A model generated the notes under the pieces. The model saw only the letters and a program-made list of their open reading frames with translations. It was not told where the DNA came from and searched no databases. A DNA stretch of 64,000 nt, from assembly GCA_023213315.1 (NCBI GenBank), contig JAKCPI010010880.1:1-64000 (forward strand), read 5' to 3'. Shown here piece by piece: positions 46,648 through 57,962 of this stretch. The DNA is from Euborellia annulipes (lineage: Eukaryota > Arthropoda > Insecta > Dermaptera > Anisolabididae). Numbering within the stretch: the first letter of the stretch is position 1; each line of letters begins with the position of its first letter. Both the position numbers and the translations under genes were made by a program.

Positions 46648-47301
46648 CTTTCTCTTACCTATGTATATATGTAATATATATATAGTGAGAAAGTATTGGA
46701 TTCATGTCAAAAATTCGATGTCGAGATTTTGATGGATCTTTACGTTTGAGGTCCCCTGAATCCAAAAAGTGATTTTCGCGACATGGTCTGTCTGTCTGTC
46801 GTGTGTCTGTGTGTGTGTGTTCAATTTTAAGCATGAAGGAATTGAGCTAGGAGGTTGAAATTTTATATTTAAGTTAGGCAGCCCACGGGACCGGAAAAAT
46901 AAGCTTTTAATCAAAATCGGCCAAAGGGTACTAGTACTTTACTGATGTACTTTTTCAGTTTTTTTCAATTTTCTCAAAATTCGCTCTAACGATTTTGATT
47001 AAAATTCAAAAATCAATTATTTTTTAGATGCTCTTTCAAATGTATATTCTCGTTTTGCCCTCAAAATTGTTTGAAGCACACTTTACTCTTGTGCTTCATA
47101 GAAAAGATAGGAGAAATGGTTGCCATGGTAACAAAATATAAATAGTTTCCATGTTTATAAATTTGACATCTTAAATTCTAATATATTGGCGGAAACTAAA
47201 TATATGTCGACACAAAAAATCTGGGTGACAAGCACAGTACACAACTTTCGATTACCGAAGGTAAGAGAAAGTTGTGTGCTGTCGACAGTCACACCAGATT
47301 T
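46648..47301 (-). repeat. Hairpin-ended repeat, full-length copy
   Basis: Intact order from CTTTCTCTTACC to GTCACACCAG, about 654 bp, with minor losses in the palindrome (CTGGGTGACAAG). Confidence 0.9.
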
Positions 47302-47329
47302 TTTGTCTTTCCTACAATCATATTTTTAA

Positions 47330-48024
47330 GAATAATACAATTTTTTTTTTTTTTGTGAAAATATAAACGCTGCCAGCGCCCCTTTATTTAATGCGCCCGG
47401 GGCCGTGGCCCCCTCGACCACCCCTTGTTGGGGCACTGAACACTGTTGGATTTTAAAAAGAAAGATGTTATTTTAATTGTGCTACAGTATGTTCTATTAT
47501 CGATGTGAGCTCTAGGTGTCTTTCTAAGTCAATACAGGAGATAGTTAACTTCTGTTAAAAGGTGATAAACAATTAAAATTCATTTTGTTTCAGGTAATGA
47601 TTTTTTGAAATGTTATATAATCAAGTTGTCACCAATAAATTCTTACCTGGATCAAAAATAATATGATTTTTAATTGTTTATCGTCTTTTACCTGTAAAAT
47701 TCCTTCTTTTTAGTAAAGATAAATTAAACTTGTATTTTTAGTAAAATTTTTTCTATCTCTGACTAGAGAAAATTTCCTCATGTATTATCATCTTCTAAAG
47801 AAGGAATTTAAAATAGAAAACAGTGACATGACACCATTTTTAAACAATTTTAAAAAGAAAGATCTTTGACCTAGCTTGAACCGTAAGAGATGAAATCTTC
47901 GAACTCTAGTTGATCACTTGTTAAGTATATTTTGAAAGGCTAAAATGAATAATACAATTTTTTTTTTGTAAAAATATAAACGTTGCTGGCGTCCCCTCGG
48001 CCCCGCCCTTGTTGCGGCACTAAT
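47330..48024. mobile_element. Two related one-ended hAT-like remnants
   Basis: AATACAATTTTTTTT...AAATATAAACG(C/T)TG followed by CCCTTGTTG(G/C)GGCACT occurs at 47330-47430 and 47950-48024 in the same orientation. Between them is a small inverted repeat (AAAGGTGATAAACAATTAAA, 47555-47585 with 47662-47695). Confidence 0.5.
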
Positions 48025-48415
48025 TGTATTTAAAAATATCAAAATGAAATTTAAATATAATCAATTTTTGGGAAGGAAACAAACTAACGGATAATTTAAC
48101 AATGAAAGACAAATATAGTATCTTCCAAGACTTTCCTAATATAATAAAAGTAGGTTATACAATAAATTGGAATATATCGAAAAATATGAATTTTAAACAA
48201 ATTATGGAATTCCATCAGTTTTAGATCAACGCGGAATATTTTTTGAGTGATAAAAAACACGAAAGATGTCAATAATTTTTTTTTTTTTAGTAGTTATTGA
48301 AAAAAATAGGTCATGTGAATTATAGTTAGAATTAATTAGTAATGGTTCAATGATTTTAAGGTAAATTTTAATTTACAAATATACTGGTTTTATTTATTTT
48401 GTTTCTATATAGATA

Positions 48416-48974
48416 CAGTGGCGTACCGAGGGGGGCGGTCCGCCCCAGGCCCCGAGCCGGCATAGGCCCCCATATATTTATAAAAAAAAAATTTAATGAA
48501 AATTTCCCTTTTAGAGGCCCGGGGCCCTCAGGGCTCAAGTAAAAATGGAAAAATTTAGATAAAAAAAAAGAAAATTTAATGAAAATTTCCCTTTGAGAGG
48601 CCCCGGGGCCCTCAGGGCTCAAGTAAAAACAAAATTTAATCAAAATTTCCCTTTGAGAGGCTCCGGGGCCCTCAGGGCTCAAGTAAAAATGGAAAAATTT
48701 AGATAAAAAATAAGAAAATTTAATGAAAATTTCCCTTTGAGAGGCCCCGGGGCCCTCAGGGCTCAAGTAAAAACAAAATTTAATCAAAATTTCCCTTTGA
48801 GAGGCTCCGGGGCCCTTGGGGTTCAGGGATAACGGTATTTTAAAAATATTTTTGTGTATGGAGGAGAAGGATATTTAAAGATGAGCACCCCCCCCAAAAA
48901 AAAAAAAAAAATTCAATATAAGGTCCCCTCTTCTAGTGCCGCCCCAGGCCCCCAACTGCCTCGGTACGCCTCTG
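48416..48974. mobile_element. hAT-like element with internal tandem repeats
   Basis: TATAGATA lies on both sides (48408-48415, 48975-48982). Ends CAGTGGCGTACCGAGG and CCTCGGTACGCCTCTG are inverted. Inside are five units of a CCCTCAGGGCTCAAGTAAAA block joined by alternating 56 and 81 bp spacings. The 139-codon minus frame here is a by-product of these tandem repeats, not a gene. Confidence 0.9.
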
Positions 48975-49082
48975 TATAGATATACTGGTAAATGTCCATT
49001 TATTATTTTAATGTTTTAGAAAATGAATATAGTATTCATTTAAAGTCTACAAAACCTCAGATGCCGAAAGACAAAAAAAAAA

Positions 49083-49210
49083 TATCTTCAATTCTAATGT
49101 ACCGTTCTGCCGGAAAGTAAATACATGTTGAAAATATCTGGCGTGATAAGCACAACTCTCTATTACCGAAGATAGGAGAGTAAATGAACTGTGCGACCAT
49201 CACACGATAT
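49083..49210 (-). repeat. Hairpin-ended repeat, terminal fragment
   Basis: CTAATGTACCGTTCTGCC then a decayed palindrome (CTGGCGTGATAAGCAC ... GACCATCACACG). Confidence 0.7.
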
Positions 49211-49561
49211 TTTTTTTTTATTAAATTATAGACATTTAAAATCTAAACTATTTATTTATTTAAAAATATAATATTTGTTCAAATTAAATAAGCTTTCCTT
49301 CGATTAACGTGATCGATGAAAGGTGCAAAATGTTAGGTAGGTAACCCATGACAAAATTTTACTTATAGAAATTTTCCTTTATAGCCAATTCAAGCGATAA
49401 ATATAATTTTCCATTTCGTTGATTGTCATTTCATTTCTTTAGAAAACTCTCTCCTTTAAATTATATTTATATATATTATTTTACGGATCAAAGAATTAAC
49501 TAAACAAAGATTTGTAAAAAAAATATGATTTTAAAAGTTTTTTTTTTAATTGTTTAATGAC

Positions 49562-50090
49562 TTTTTCGGTATCTGAGGCCATTTAGGATTCACTCCTATG
49601 CAGGGGCGCCGGAACGAATTTGAATCAGGGGGGGGGGCAAAAATTTTTTTTTTAGAAAATTAAAATGATTTAATATGTTTAAATAGTATAAAACAAAAAC
49701 AAATGTACTATAAAACTTTAAAAATTTTAAATAAAATCACAATTTTAATAAAATTAAAATTTTAAAAAATTTGGTAGTGATTTTATCAAAAAAATTTGGA
49801 AAAAAATGAATTTCTTACTCTTTTAATTTTTTTTTAATTTAGAAGATTTTATTTTTCAAAAGTAAAAATATATCATTTTTAAAAATAAATGAAATAAAAA
49901 GAAATTTTGCCCCCCTCTGCCCCCCCTGTAGGATGGCAGGGGGGGGGGCAATGTACCCTTCCCCCCCAGTTCCGGCGCCTATGCTCCTATGTATTTCAAT
50001 TGATTTCATTGAGATAAATTTTTTTCACTTGGAATGGGAAGCGAACCTCCGTCCCCGGCTAATGCTTTGCCTCGGCGCTATATGTCAAGG
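49562..50090 (-). mobile_element. SINE family B interrupted by a hAT MITE
   Basis: On the minus strand: GAGGTTCGCTTCCC (B-box-like), AATTTATCTCAATG, then after the insertion AAATGGCCTCAGATACCGAA. The 49601-49983 MITE splits it. Confidence 0.7.
49601..49983. mobile_element. hAT-like G-run MITE
   Basis: CTCCTATG at 49593-49600 and 49984-49991 is an exact 8 bp target duplication. Ends CAGGGGCGCCGGAAC and GTTCCGGCGCCTATG are inverted. G/C runs inside, A/T-rich core. Confidence 0.9.
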
Positions 50091-51486
50091 TCAATTAAAA
50101 AACAAAGTATACAAATTTTAAAAAGTACCCTAAAATAAGTGAATCCAATTCAACTTATTTAATTCACGACACAAAAAATAATTTAGCTACTAATCCTCTC
50201 TAAGCTTATGTTTCTAAATATAATCACCAACCTCTCTATAGATGTGAACTAAGAACCAAAGAGTACAATTAATAATAAGATTGTTCCGACAGAGTTGCTA
50301 GCTTCATGATAATACCAAAAATGCAATATTGAGTTGTATCCGTGTTATTTTGTCTTAAATGGGATTGATTAAATAGATAATCGAACAGATGTATAAAGAG
50401 AGATACAAAGATAGATAACATTTATATGGCTCTGAAGCTATTATGGATCATCGTAATGTTAGAGAGAGAGAATGAGAGAAGGGCCATTAATACTCCCTCC
50501 CTCATTTACACTAAAAATAGCTTTATAGAATATATTTAATATTTTCTAAAGATAAATATATTATAATGTTGCCTTTTTATTTATCGATAGAAAAATATTT
50601 TAAAATTTCCAGATATCACACTTTTAAACAAAGCCATTTTCACGATCACTCACACAAATCATTTGTCAATCAATAAAAAAAATATAAAAACAAATAATAA
50701 AAAGATTGAAGGAATATACCTGGGATGTGAGGTAAAGGATGGAATTCAATGTAAAATGAAATTGAAGGAGGCATAGCCATGGTTGAAATGACATCTCTCG
50801 AAGCCTTTCGGCGCCTTTTTTTATGGAACGACGAAAGAGATTGATGTGTTAATAGCTCCATGGCTGGGCTGCTACTGGAAGCCGCGCATCATGTCGGAGA
50901 GGAAGGCGCCAAGCGCTAAACCGCCGAAACAAATAGGTCACGTGACACCAAGACTGAATTTCTATTGGTCCAAAAATATTCTTAACAATCAAAGCTCCAA
51001 TTTTGAATATAGAAATAATTGAATGCTCTAACCCTAAAGTGGATAATAAAAAAAAAATAATTTTAAATAAAATAATTTTTTTTTTAATGAGATAAAAAAA
51101 AATTGAAATATTTTTAATTAAAAAATATTTGGGACCGAACCAAGACTAGATATTTAAGAATTTAAGAGAAGTAAAAAAAATATAAAATTTTTATAAAAAA
51201 TCTTTTTTTATAAAAAATCGTAAAATTTTGATCCGTATGGTCAATAAATAAATATTGAGAACCATAATTTTTAGCATCATCCGGACTTATATTAACTATC
51301 TACCAGAGTGTTGAAATCTATATTTCATGTTTATAATAAAGAATAATATACAAAAGATTACAAAATCCCATCCCCTCCATATAAAAATATTTCTTCTCTA
51401 GTTTTAAAATTATAATATTCAAAATTTTCTCATTTACATCAGGTAATCTTAAACAAATCTAATCGTGAGAATTTTTTTCTTTTCAG
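50091..51486. other. Intron 2, last part
   Basis: Mostly unrecognised AT-rich DNA, except a GC-richer, promoter-like patch at 50730-50970 (see candidate exon). Confidence 0.5.
50720..50861 (-). CDS. Candidate first coding exon with promoter-like context, minus strand
   Basis: On the minus strand an ATG at 50861 opens 47 codons (MELLTHQSLSSFHKKRRRK... with a basic KKRRRK run) and ends in phase 1 at CATCCCAG/GTATAT, a good donor. Upstream on the same strand lie CACGTGAC (50939-50946) and a CCAAT box (50964-50968) in a GC-rich patch, as in a promoter. It would start a gene nested in intron 2 and transcribed away from exon 3. No following exon was securely found; protein unknown. Confidence 0.3.
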
Positions 51487-51597
51487 TGCAAACCTACTTG
51501 AGTCCTGTGGAGACTCATTGCGCAAATATCGACTATTACATCCCAGACGTGGATAACCAGACAAGAGACCTGAGCGAGGAGGCCATGGTTCGATTAC
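51487..51597 (+). CDS. PMP22/claudin-superfamily tetraspan protein, exon 3 (residues 86-122)
   Basis: TTTTCTTTTCAG precedes 51487 and GTAAGT follows 51597. Enters in phase 1, leaves in phase 1. It encodes the end of extracellular loop 1: C97 (likely partner of C77), HCANIDYY, and N109-Q-T111, a potential N-glycosylation site in the right topological place. The Cys followed by ID/aromatic residues resembles the CACNG pattern. Intron 3 (51598-55412) is 3,815 bp. Confidence 0.88.
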
Positions 51598-52004
51598 GTA
51601 AGTTTATATGTAAAATATATTATTGTATTTATATACTAGTTTAATTAGACCACTCTCTGATCGAAGGTCAAGTTTTATAATAAAAATAATTAAATAGGAG
51701 GTAAAATTTATCGAGGGTGAGAATGGCTTAAGGGGGAAACAATTTAAGACTTTCTGTTTATTATTCTTATTAATGTATATACACCTAAATTAGATTCCTA
51801 AGGCCGTACAAATCATTTAAACAAAAAATCCATTAAATGCTGACTTTTATTCTTCGGTCCTTTCCTTAAATGTATGGAATTTTGTGAAAAGTTCACATTG
51901 TCTGTCTGCTCAATACAGGCGAGTGCCATTTGGGTTGCCTAAGTCCTGTGCGTTAGTCTCAATACAGATGCCGATGATAGTAAAATAAAATAATTCAAAT
52001 AAAT

Positions 52005-52250
52005 AATGGAGAAATGGAGATATCAGCCAAATTGGAATGATCTAGGTTCAATAAAACTCTGAGAATAAGATGTTTCAGCCTGAATTTATTTGGCCATCTT
52101 CAGTTATTGGGAATTATACACATAATGCAAGTTCATATGTGATCAAACCAGTAACTGAAGATGGCCAAACAAATTCAGGCCTAAAAGTCTTATTCTGGGA
52201 GTTTTATTGAACCTAGATCACTCCAATTTGGCTATCTCCATTTCTCCATT
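52005..52250. mobile_element. Foldback element, about 100 bp arms
   Basis: AATGGAGAAATGGAGATA ... CAGTTATTGGG (52005-52108) returns inverted at about 52160-52250. Inner arms contain CTGAAGATGGCC. A diverged single arm is at 7081-7217. Confidence 0.85.
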
Positions 52251-53652
52251 ATAATCTCATCACAGCCACAACATCAAAAAGCAACTAATTCAAATAAAAA
52301 TAGAGTAACATAAAAACCTAAAACACGGAATGGACCTAGAAAGCGTGTATTTAGGTCATCCTAAACAAACGGGCGCCCGCAGAAGACAAATGGCAAACAA
52401 GCTTTTCGCGAGAAAAGAAATTTTTGAAAATTTGTAATATACAATTAGTTCATAAAACCACAGAACTACTTAAATTGAAATGGAAAGAGGATGTTATAAA
52501 GAGAAGACATAAACCCTAAAATGTCCAGCAAGCAGTGTCATACCTACAAAGACGAAAAATAAAATTAATACAAACTACATTTGGAGGAATGTGGCTGTGA
52601 GATCTCACTTATTAATACAAAATTTTAATGAAAGTAAAAAAACATTAACTAACGAGTTTAAATTAAATCTTAGCCTTTTGTCATACTATCACTTATTATG
52701 GGAATATCTTGTCTAGTTTCTTATCTTTTTGTTTCCTATTTTTTTTTTTTTTTTTTTTCATAAACTCTTCAAAAGACTCAATCGACTTTTCCTTTCTAAT
52801 TCAATAACTATGACTACTCGCGAGGTATGGCGTTTTTTTTTTATTTGGCCAAAAGTCTATTTTTTATAAATTTTTGATTATGTCTTTTGAAAAGTGAAAA
52901 AAAATTATGAATAAATGAAATAGAAAGCAGTTAATTTATGGAAAATTAAAATAAATGTAAATAATTTGATTGAAAAATCGCTATAAGAAAACATGTACGC
53001 TCACTGTACCTTCCCTTGCATTTGATATTTTGCTAAGGAATTAATAGGATCTATTTAAAAAAGTAAATAAATTTTTTCCTAAGAACATCATTAGAAGAAT
53101 CTTGAAATAAGTAATAGAACATTGCCTAATTAAAAAAAAATACTATTTTTTATTATTATTTTTGAAATTTCTTTTATAGATCTTCTCTGATATAATCATT
53201 ATTAATTGTTTAATTAATGACTCCATTAAATGTTGTAAGACAAATCACTTTTGTTATAAAAAAAAAAAAAAAAAAAAACTGGAAGATTCTCATTATAAAA
53301 TGAGACTCTCACTAGAAAAAAATTAAGCTTAAAAAACAATCAAATAAGGCGACCTTGTTTTTTTTTTTTTTTTTTTTTTTAATAGTTATGCAAACTTTTC
53401 ATTTTCCTTTTTCTTTTGTTAATTTTTATAAAATTTATTCAAGGATAAGTAAAAAAAAATTTTGTTATTCATTGTTATTTTTTCAATTACAACAAAAACG
53501 GGGGCACATTAAGAAGATGAATGGAAAATCCCTCTTCTTTCTCAATACTAAATTTTTTACTTAACTTTAAATATACTAATATATCAAATTAAAAATTCTT
53601 CTTTTTGATATAATTAAAATAAATATTTACCCTTGGCCTATCTTAGATTAGC
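52251..53652. other. Intron 3, nothing recognised
   Basis: AT-rich with several long T and A runs. No gene or repeat family recognised. Confidence 0.6.
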
Positions 53653-53812
53653 TTAGCTTAGAGTTAGACCAAGAGCTTCTGGTACCAAAGGCCAAGGGTT
53701 CGCATCCCGTCCCAGGCGAGAAATTTATTCCAATTGAATTGAAACCATTCATTTGAAATGAATAAGGACGGAATCTAATGGCCTTAGATGCCGAAAAGAC
53801 CTTAAACAAATT
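53653..53812 (+). mobile_element. SINE family B
   Basis: AGCTTAGAGTTAGACC head, AGGGTTCGCATCCCG B box, GGCGAGAAATTTATTCC stem, and tail TGGCCTTAGATGCCGAAAAG. The cleanest copy of the family here. Confidence 0.75.
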
Positions 53813-55412
53813 TAAAATAAATATTTATGTAAAAGAAAATTAAATGAAATATTTTTAATAGGAATTTAAATTAAAAGCATAATGTTTCAACTAGAGCCAA
53901 CGGTTACCAGATTTAAAAAAAAATATATTTTTAATAAAGACGATTTATTATTATTATTCTAAAGGGATAAGAATGCCCGGGGAATTTCCTTCTATTATAA
54001 ATAGGCGTATATTAACTAACTTTAGCGACTCAAACCTAAATATAAGATATTCAATTATTCCTTTGAACAAAAGAATTACCTCTCGGGTTATCCGAATCCC
54101 CACTCTACCCGATAAAATTTTGAGCCTTCGGTCCTGGTTGAAGTGAGAGAAATTCTTTAAGTTCAAACATATTGTTACCAAATGTTAATGTTCCTTGATT
54201 TAAATTACTATATAAAATTTTATTTCAATCGCCAGGTTCGTTGTGTCTACAGACACGCCCAAATACTGATTATATAAACCACTTTTTGGGAACCTCCTCA
54301 CACAAATTTTAAAGGCAATTTTATATATAGTCAAAGGAAAAATATTTATTACTTGTGCTTTATCAAGGTATCGACGAAAGAACTTAGAAAGTATTAGGTA
54401 AGACCGTAAGTAGACTAGAATAAAATTCCATCACACACTCTATTTCGATTAGTCAGAGGTAAATCGAGTTGTTATCCGTCATTCAATATGAGGTAGGTGT
54501 TAGTTGGGTGGGGTATTTTATACGATTGCGATTGCTGATTTGTTCACAAACACTCAATAGTAAAAAAAAAATATACCTAAATATTTTTCGAAATTTTTAG
54601 TTACAAATGTTTTAAAAAAGAATATCTTCATAATTCAATCAATAATTAAAAATGATAAGAATTCATGTTATCTTGTTAATAATTTTCCCACTCAAGAAAT
54701 TTCGAATTTATTTATATTTTCGAGTCCAGAGAAGTGTTCAGAAAAGACAATTTGCCCTTTATCTTCAAGTGATTTAATTCAATAAAGATAATATCTTCTT
54801 ATTTTTGTGTTAGGTCTATATCAAATAATATCAATTCAATACCTAATGATTTATGAAATGTTGAAAATAAAAGATGAAAGGAAGAAAGTGTCGCCAGAAG
54901 GACCTCAAATAAGAATTTTCAACATTGATTTCCTTAATTAGAGTTACTAGTAGCCTTCGGAGCTTTTTGCTCACAGTTTGGAAATTTTGGAGACTTAGTT
55001 TTAAATTTCCCTCTTTGGCTCAACTTCCTTTTATTCTGGCCAATCAGCGCTCTGATAGGCACATACAAACAGGGACCGGAATCAGCCGCTAGCACTTTAT
55101 AATATAGTATATGATAATTTATAAATTTTTCGACAGTTTTGGCCATTATTTGATATATGAAAAAATTATATTATTGATAACTTCAGGGGGAGGTATTGAA
55201 GAATTTTGTTTATTGGAGCAACTCATCCTGATTTTTAGCACTATTTGGTCTTATTTGTTTATAGTGATCTTGTTCTGGCCAAATCCGCTTCAATATCTTA
55301 ATAAAAATATCCCAGATGATGGCAAAAATTATAAAAAAATAAAATTAATAATAATCCTGTTGGATAGATCCTTAATCAGTTGAAGTAAAACTATTTTTCT
55401 CTTTTTTTCCAG
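53813..55412. other. Intron 3, last part
   Basis: Mostly unrecognised. A GC-richer patch at 54930-55100 includes GGCCAATCAGCGC (CCAAT box) followed by TTTATAATATAG about 55 bp later. It could be an internal promoter, but no transcript structure supports this. Confidence 0.4.
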
Positions 55413-55550
55413 ACATGGGCCGTTCTATGATAGCTCTTTTCATCGTTGCATTCTTCTCAGTATTTGTCGCCTTTTGGACGGGAGTTGCAGGCTGTTGGAG
55501 GCGTTCTCCAGGAAATATCACGGCTACTGCAATATTAATGCTGGTTGCAT
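55413..55550 (+). CDS. PMP22/claudin-superfamily tetraspan protein, exon 4 (residues 123-168)
   Basis: CTTTTTTTCCAG precedes 55413 and GTAAGG follows 55550. Enters and leaves in phase 1. It encodes TM2 (about 128-150, SMIALFIVAFFSVFVAFW), a short cytoplasmic loop (CWRRSPGN) and the start of TM3 (ITATAILMLVA). The small WRRS loop with positive charge fits an inside location. Confidence 0.9.
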
Positions 55551-55687
55551 GTAAGGAAATGTGCTTAATTTATTTCTCTCAAGATCTTTTTTAAAGATAG
55601 CCATTTAAATAAAGTTATATTGAAAAAAAAAAAATAATTCTATAAATATTATATCAAGGTAGTATATGACTTTTTGAAATTTTTCAG

Positions 55688-55785
55688 GTTTACTCGCCGC
55701 TGGTGGAATGGGTCTTTGGCATGGCGTTGAATACTATGAAAAAGAGAAGGTAGTGGGCGAGGAATTTTACCAACAATGGAGTAAT
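55688..55785 (+). CDS. PMP22/claudin-superfamily tetraspan protein, exon 5 (residues 169-201)
   Basis: GAAATTTTTCAG precedes 55688 and GTAAGA follows 55785. Enters in phase 1, leaves in phase 0. It completes TM3 (CLLAAGGMGLWHGVEYY) and encodes the charged first part of extracellular loop 2 (EKEKVVGEEFYQQWSN). The 137 bp intron before it is by far the shortest in the gene. The phase-0 end is what both versions of exon 6 require. Confidence 0.9.
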
Positions 55786-56637
55786 GTAAGACATAATTTA
55801 GTTTAATTTTTTTTAATTCATTTTTTTTTTTTAATTAGAAAAAAAATTTTTTTATTTGTTTGGTAGCTTAATTTTAAAAAGTTGAGAGGGAATTCTGGTA
55901 GTTAAAATAGTATAACGTTTCGGTTTCGCATTCACTATCTTTATACAAAATCGGCGCTTCTATTAACCAACAGCCCAGGGAGTTGAGCCTTGAGCTTAGA
56001 CAACCAAAACGCTTAGCTGTATTGCTGGTTGTCCCAAAGTAGCAAATCTATTAAAAAAAGATGATTATATACTCAAGACTCGAGTCCTAACCTGGTGGTT
56101 AATAGTATCGTCAGTTCTGATTTAATAATAAACAAAAAATTCAACTGCAATAAAATATAAGGATTATCTTGTTATAATATTCTGCAAACATTTCAGTCCC
56201 TCTAACTCATGTTCATTTAAAGATATGATTTAATGGTGAGCCAAGTTTAAAATCATATGCTTATATGATCGTCTACGCCTCTTCAAGCATATATTTCTAT
56301 ACTTATTTGACGATGATATCATTAGATCATATCTTAAGGTGGTTCTTATATTCATTGCTGTTTGTTTCTCGGATCTTCTCATTAATGAAATTATTAGTTT
56401 TATTAATGCTCAATTTTTAGAAGATTTAATATTACTGGGGCAAGAAGTCATTTTAAAGAAATAAAATTAATATTTTTTTCTGATGTCGACGTTTCGAGGG
56501 CAGGGCGCTCTCTTTATTAGTCAAAGCGTCAAATATAGTTTACACTTGATTTATATTTTGTAATTGATTGAATTTTTACATTCATTACAAATATGAATAC
56601 TATTAGTTGGCCAAAAATTAGACTACTAACACAAAAA
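55786..56637. other. Intron 5, first part
   Basis: A SINE- or foldback-like fragment (TTGAGCCTTGAGCTTAGACA) lies near 55983, and a CCGAAACG-type module (on the minus strand) near 55920. The rest is unrecognised. Confidence 0.45.
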
Positions 56638-56888
56638 CGGTGACTTCATTTCAGTTTGCTTGGGGGAGGGGGAGGTAAAAAATTTTTTTTACTTGCTATA
56701 CTACTTAATTTAAATTCATATAAAACCTCTATATTTTATCTATTCCCTCTTCTTTAGTTATTTATAAAAAGAGAGTGTCGATTTTTTGTATGTAGGAGCT
56801 AATTTCAGAATTTACCATTTTCTTCTAAAACCTTGGGGTGGGGGGGGGGGGCAAATGTCCCCCTGCCTTCCCTCAAATGACGTTTCTG
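56638..56888. mobile_element. hAT-like MITE
   Basis: CACAAAAA is duplicated exactly at 56630-56637 and 56889-56896. Ends CGGTGACTTCATTT and AAATGACGTTTCTG are diverged inverted repeats of the CAGTGGCGTCATTT family (33477-33747). Confidence 0.8.
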
Positions 56889-57196
56889 CACAAAAATAAT
56901 TTGAAATGTTTTCCTAATCTTTTAAATTTAGCCACATTTTTTCCAAATTAAGACAAAAAGAATTATTATGAATATTCTTTTAAATGAACACTATATATAT
57001 ACGTGTACATTTATACACCTAGACATGTGATCTATATTTGACATTTTGACTGTTCCAATGAAAAAAGTGCGAATTGCCCTCAAAACATTAACAGCAGAAA
57101 AAATATTTTATTTATTTTATTCCTTTGGTTAACACCTTGTCTCTTTAATGTATTTAAAATTCGCAAAGTACCTATTTAATATAAATACTACTATTG

Positions 57197-57412
57197 TACA
57201 GTGAAGGACAATATTAAGTCCCACTCATGCGCTTTCTACTTGTGATTATTTCATTGTTTTTAAAAAAATATTATATATATTTTTTAATGGAAACTTTCAT
57301 GGATCAATCCTAGAAACTTTCCAATAAAGATTTTCATTTTCTTTTATAAAAACAATGAAATAATCACTAGTAGAAAACGCATGGGTGGGACTTAATATTG
57401 TCCCTCACTGTA
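57197..57412. mobile_element. Mariner-like MITE, TA borders
   Basis: TACAGTGAAGGACAATATTA and TAATATTGTCCCTCACTGTA are inverted ends. TA at both borders. The interior has a second inverted layer (GAAACTTTCATGGAT ... ATCC...GAAACTTTCC). Confidence 0.85.
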
Positions 57413-57796
57413 CATAGATTATTTAAATACCAAACGCACGTCCCGCATTTGGCGGGCCTTACCGTGGTAATAAAATAGATAATAGATATTTTATCTTTTC
57501 TCGTTTTTTCTCATGGTTCTGAAAAATAGCCAAAAAAAAATTTTGTCCAGTAAATGGTCAAAAACCATGAGTGTATTTTTTTAATTCTTAAATTTTCAAA
57601 TTCGAATTTAAAATAAGATCATTTCTCAAACGAAAAAAACTTTTCAGGACATTTCTTAAATTATTTTTAAAAAAAAGTAATACACCAATAGGGTGTTTTG
57701 TATATTTGTAGTTCTCTCTATCTCGAATAAAAAATTGATTTAATCAAATTATTTATTAGGAAAAACGATGTGGTTTGCCCTTGTCTCTTAAAACAG

Positions 57797-57962
57797 ATCT
57801 TGAGAGACCAGACTCTGATTTGGTACGACTGGTCGTATATGCTCTCCTGGCTGGGTGTCGCCAGCTGTCTCATTTCTTCGACGTTGCTCTTCATAGCTGC
57901 TGGATGTATGCGGAACGAACAGCGTGCAGAACAGGCCAAGAATGTTCAATACATCATGCCAG
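57797..57962 (+). CDS. PMP22/claudin-superfamily tetraspan protein, exon 6a (residues 202-256, alternative)
   Basis: First of two alternative sixth exons. TTGTCTCTTAAAACAG precedes 57797. It is 166 bp, enters in phase 0 and leaves in phase 1. It encodes the end of extracellular loop 2 (ILRDQTLIW), YDWSYMLSWLG and the rest of TM4 (to about 238), then a basic/acidic juxtamembrane helix and QYIMP. The donor (G/GTGGCT) is weak. If it is not used, the frame reads two more codons (GG) and stops at TAA, giving a shorter protein that lacks the Tyr-rich tail. AATAAA at 58188-58193 could end such a transcript. So 6a is either mutually exclusive with 6b, or partly an alternative last exon. Confidence 0.85.

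Noticed and set aside
48368..48787. 139-codon minus-strand open frame with repeating peptide
   Set aside because: It is produced by tandem repeats inside a hAT-like element with exact target duplications; no splice or start context suggests a gene.
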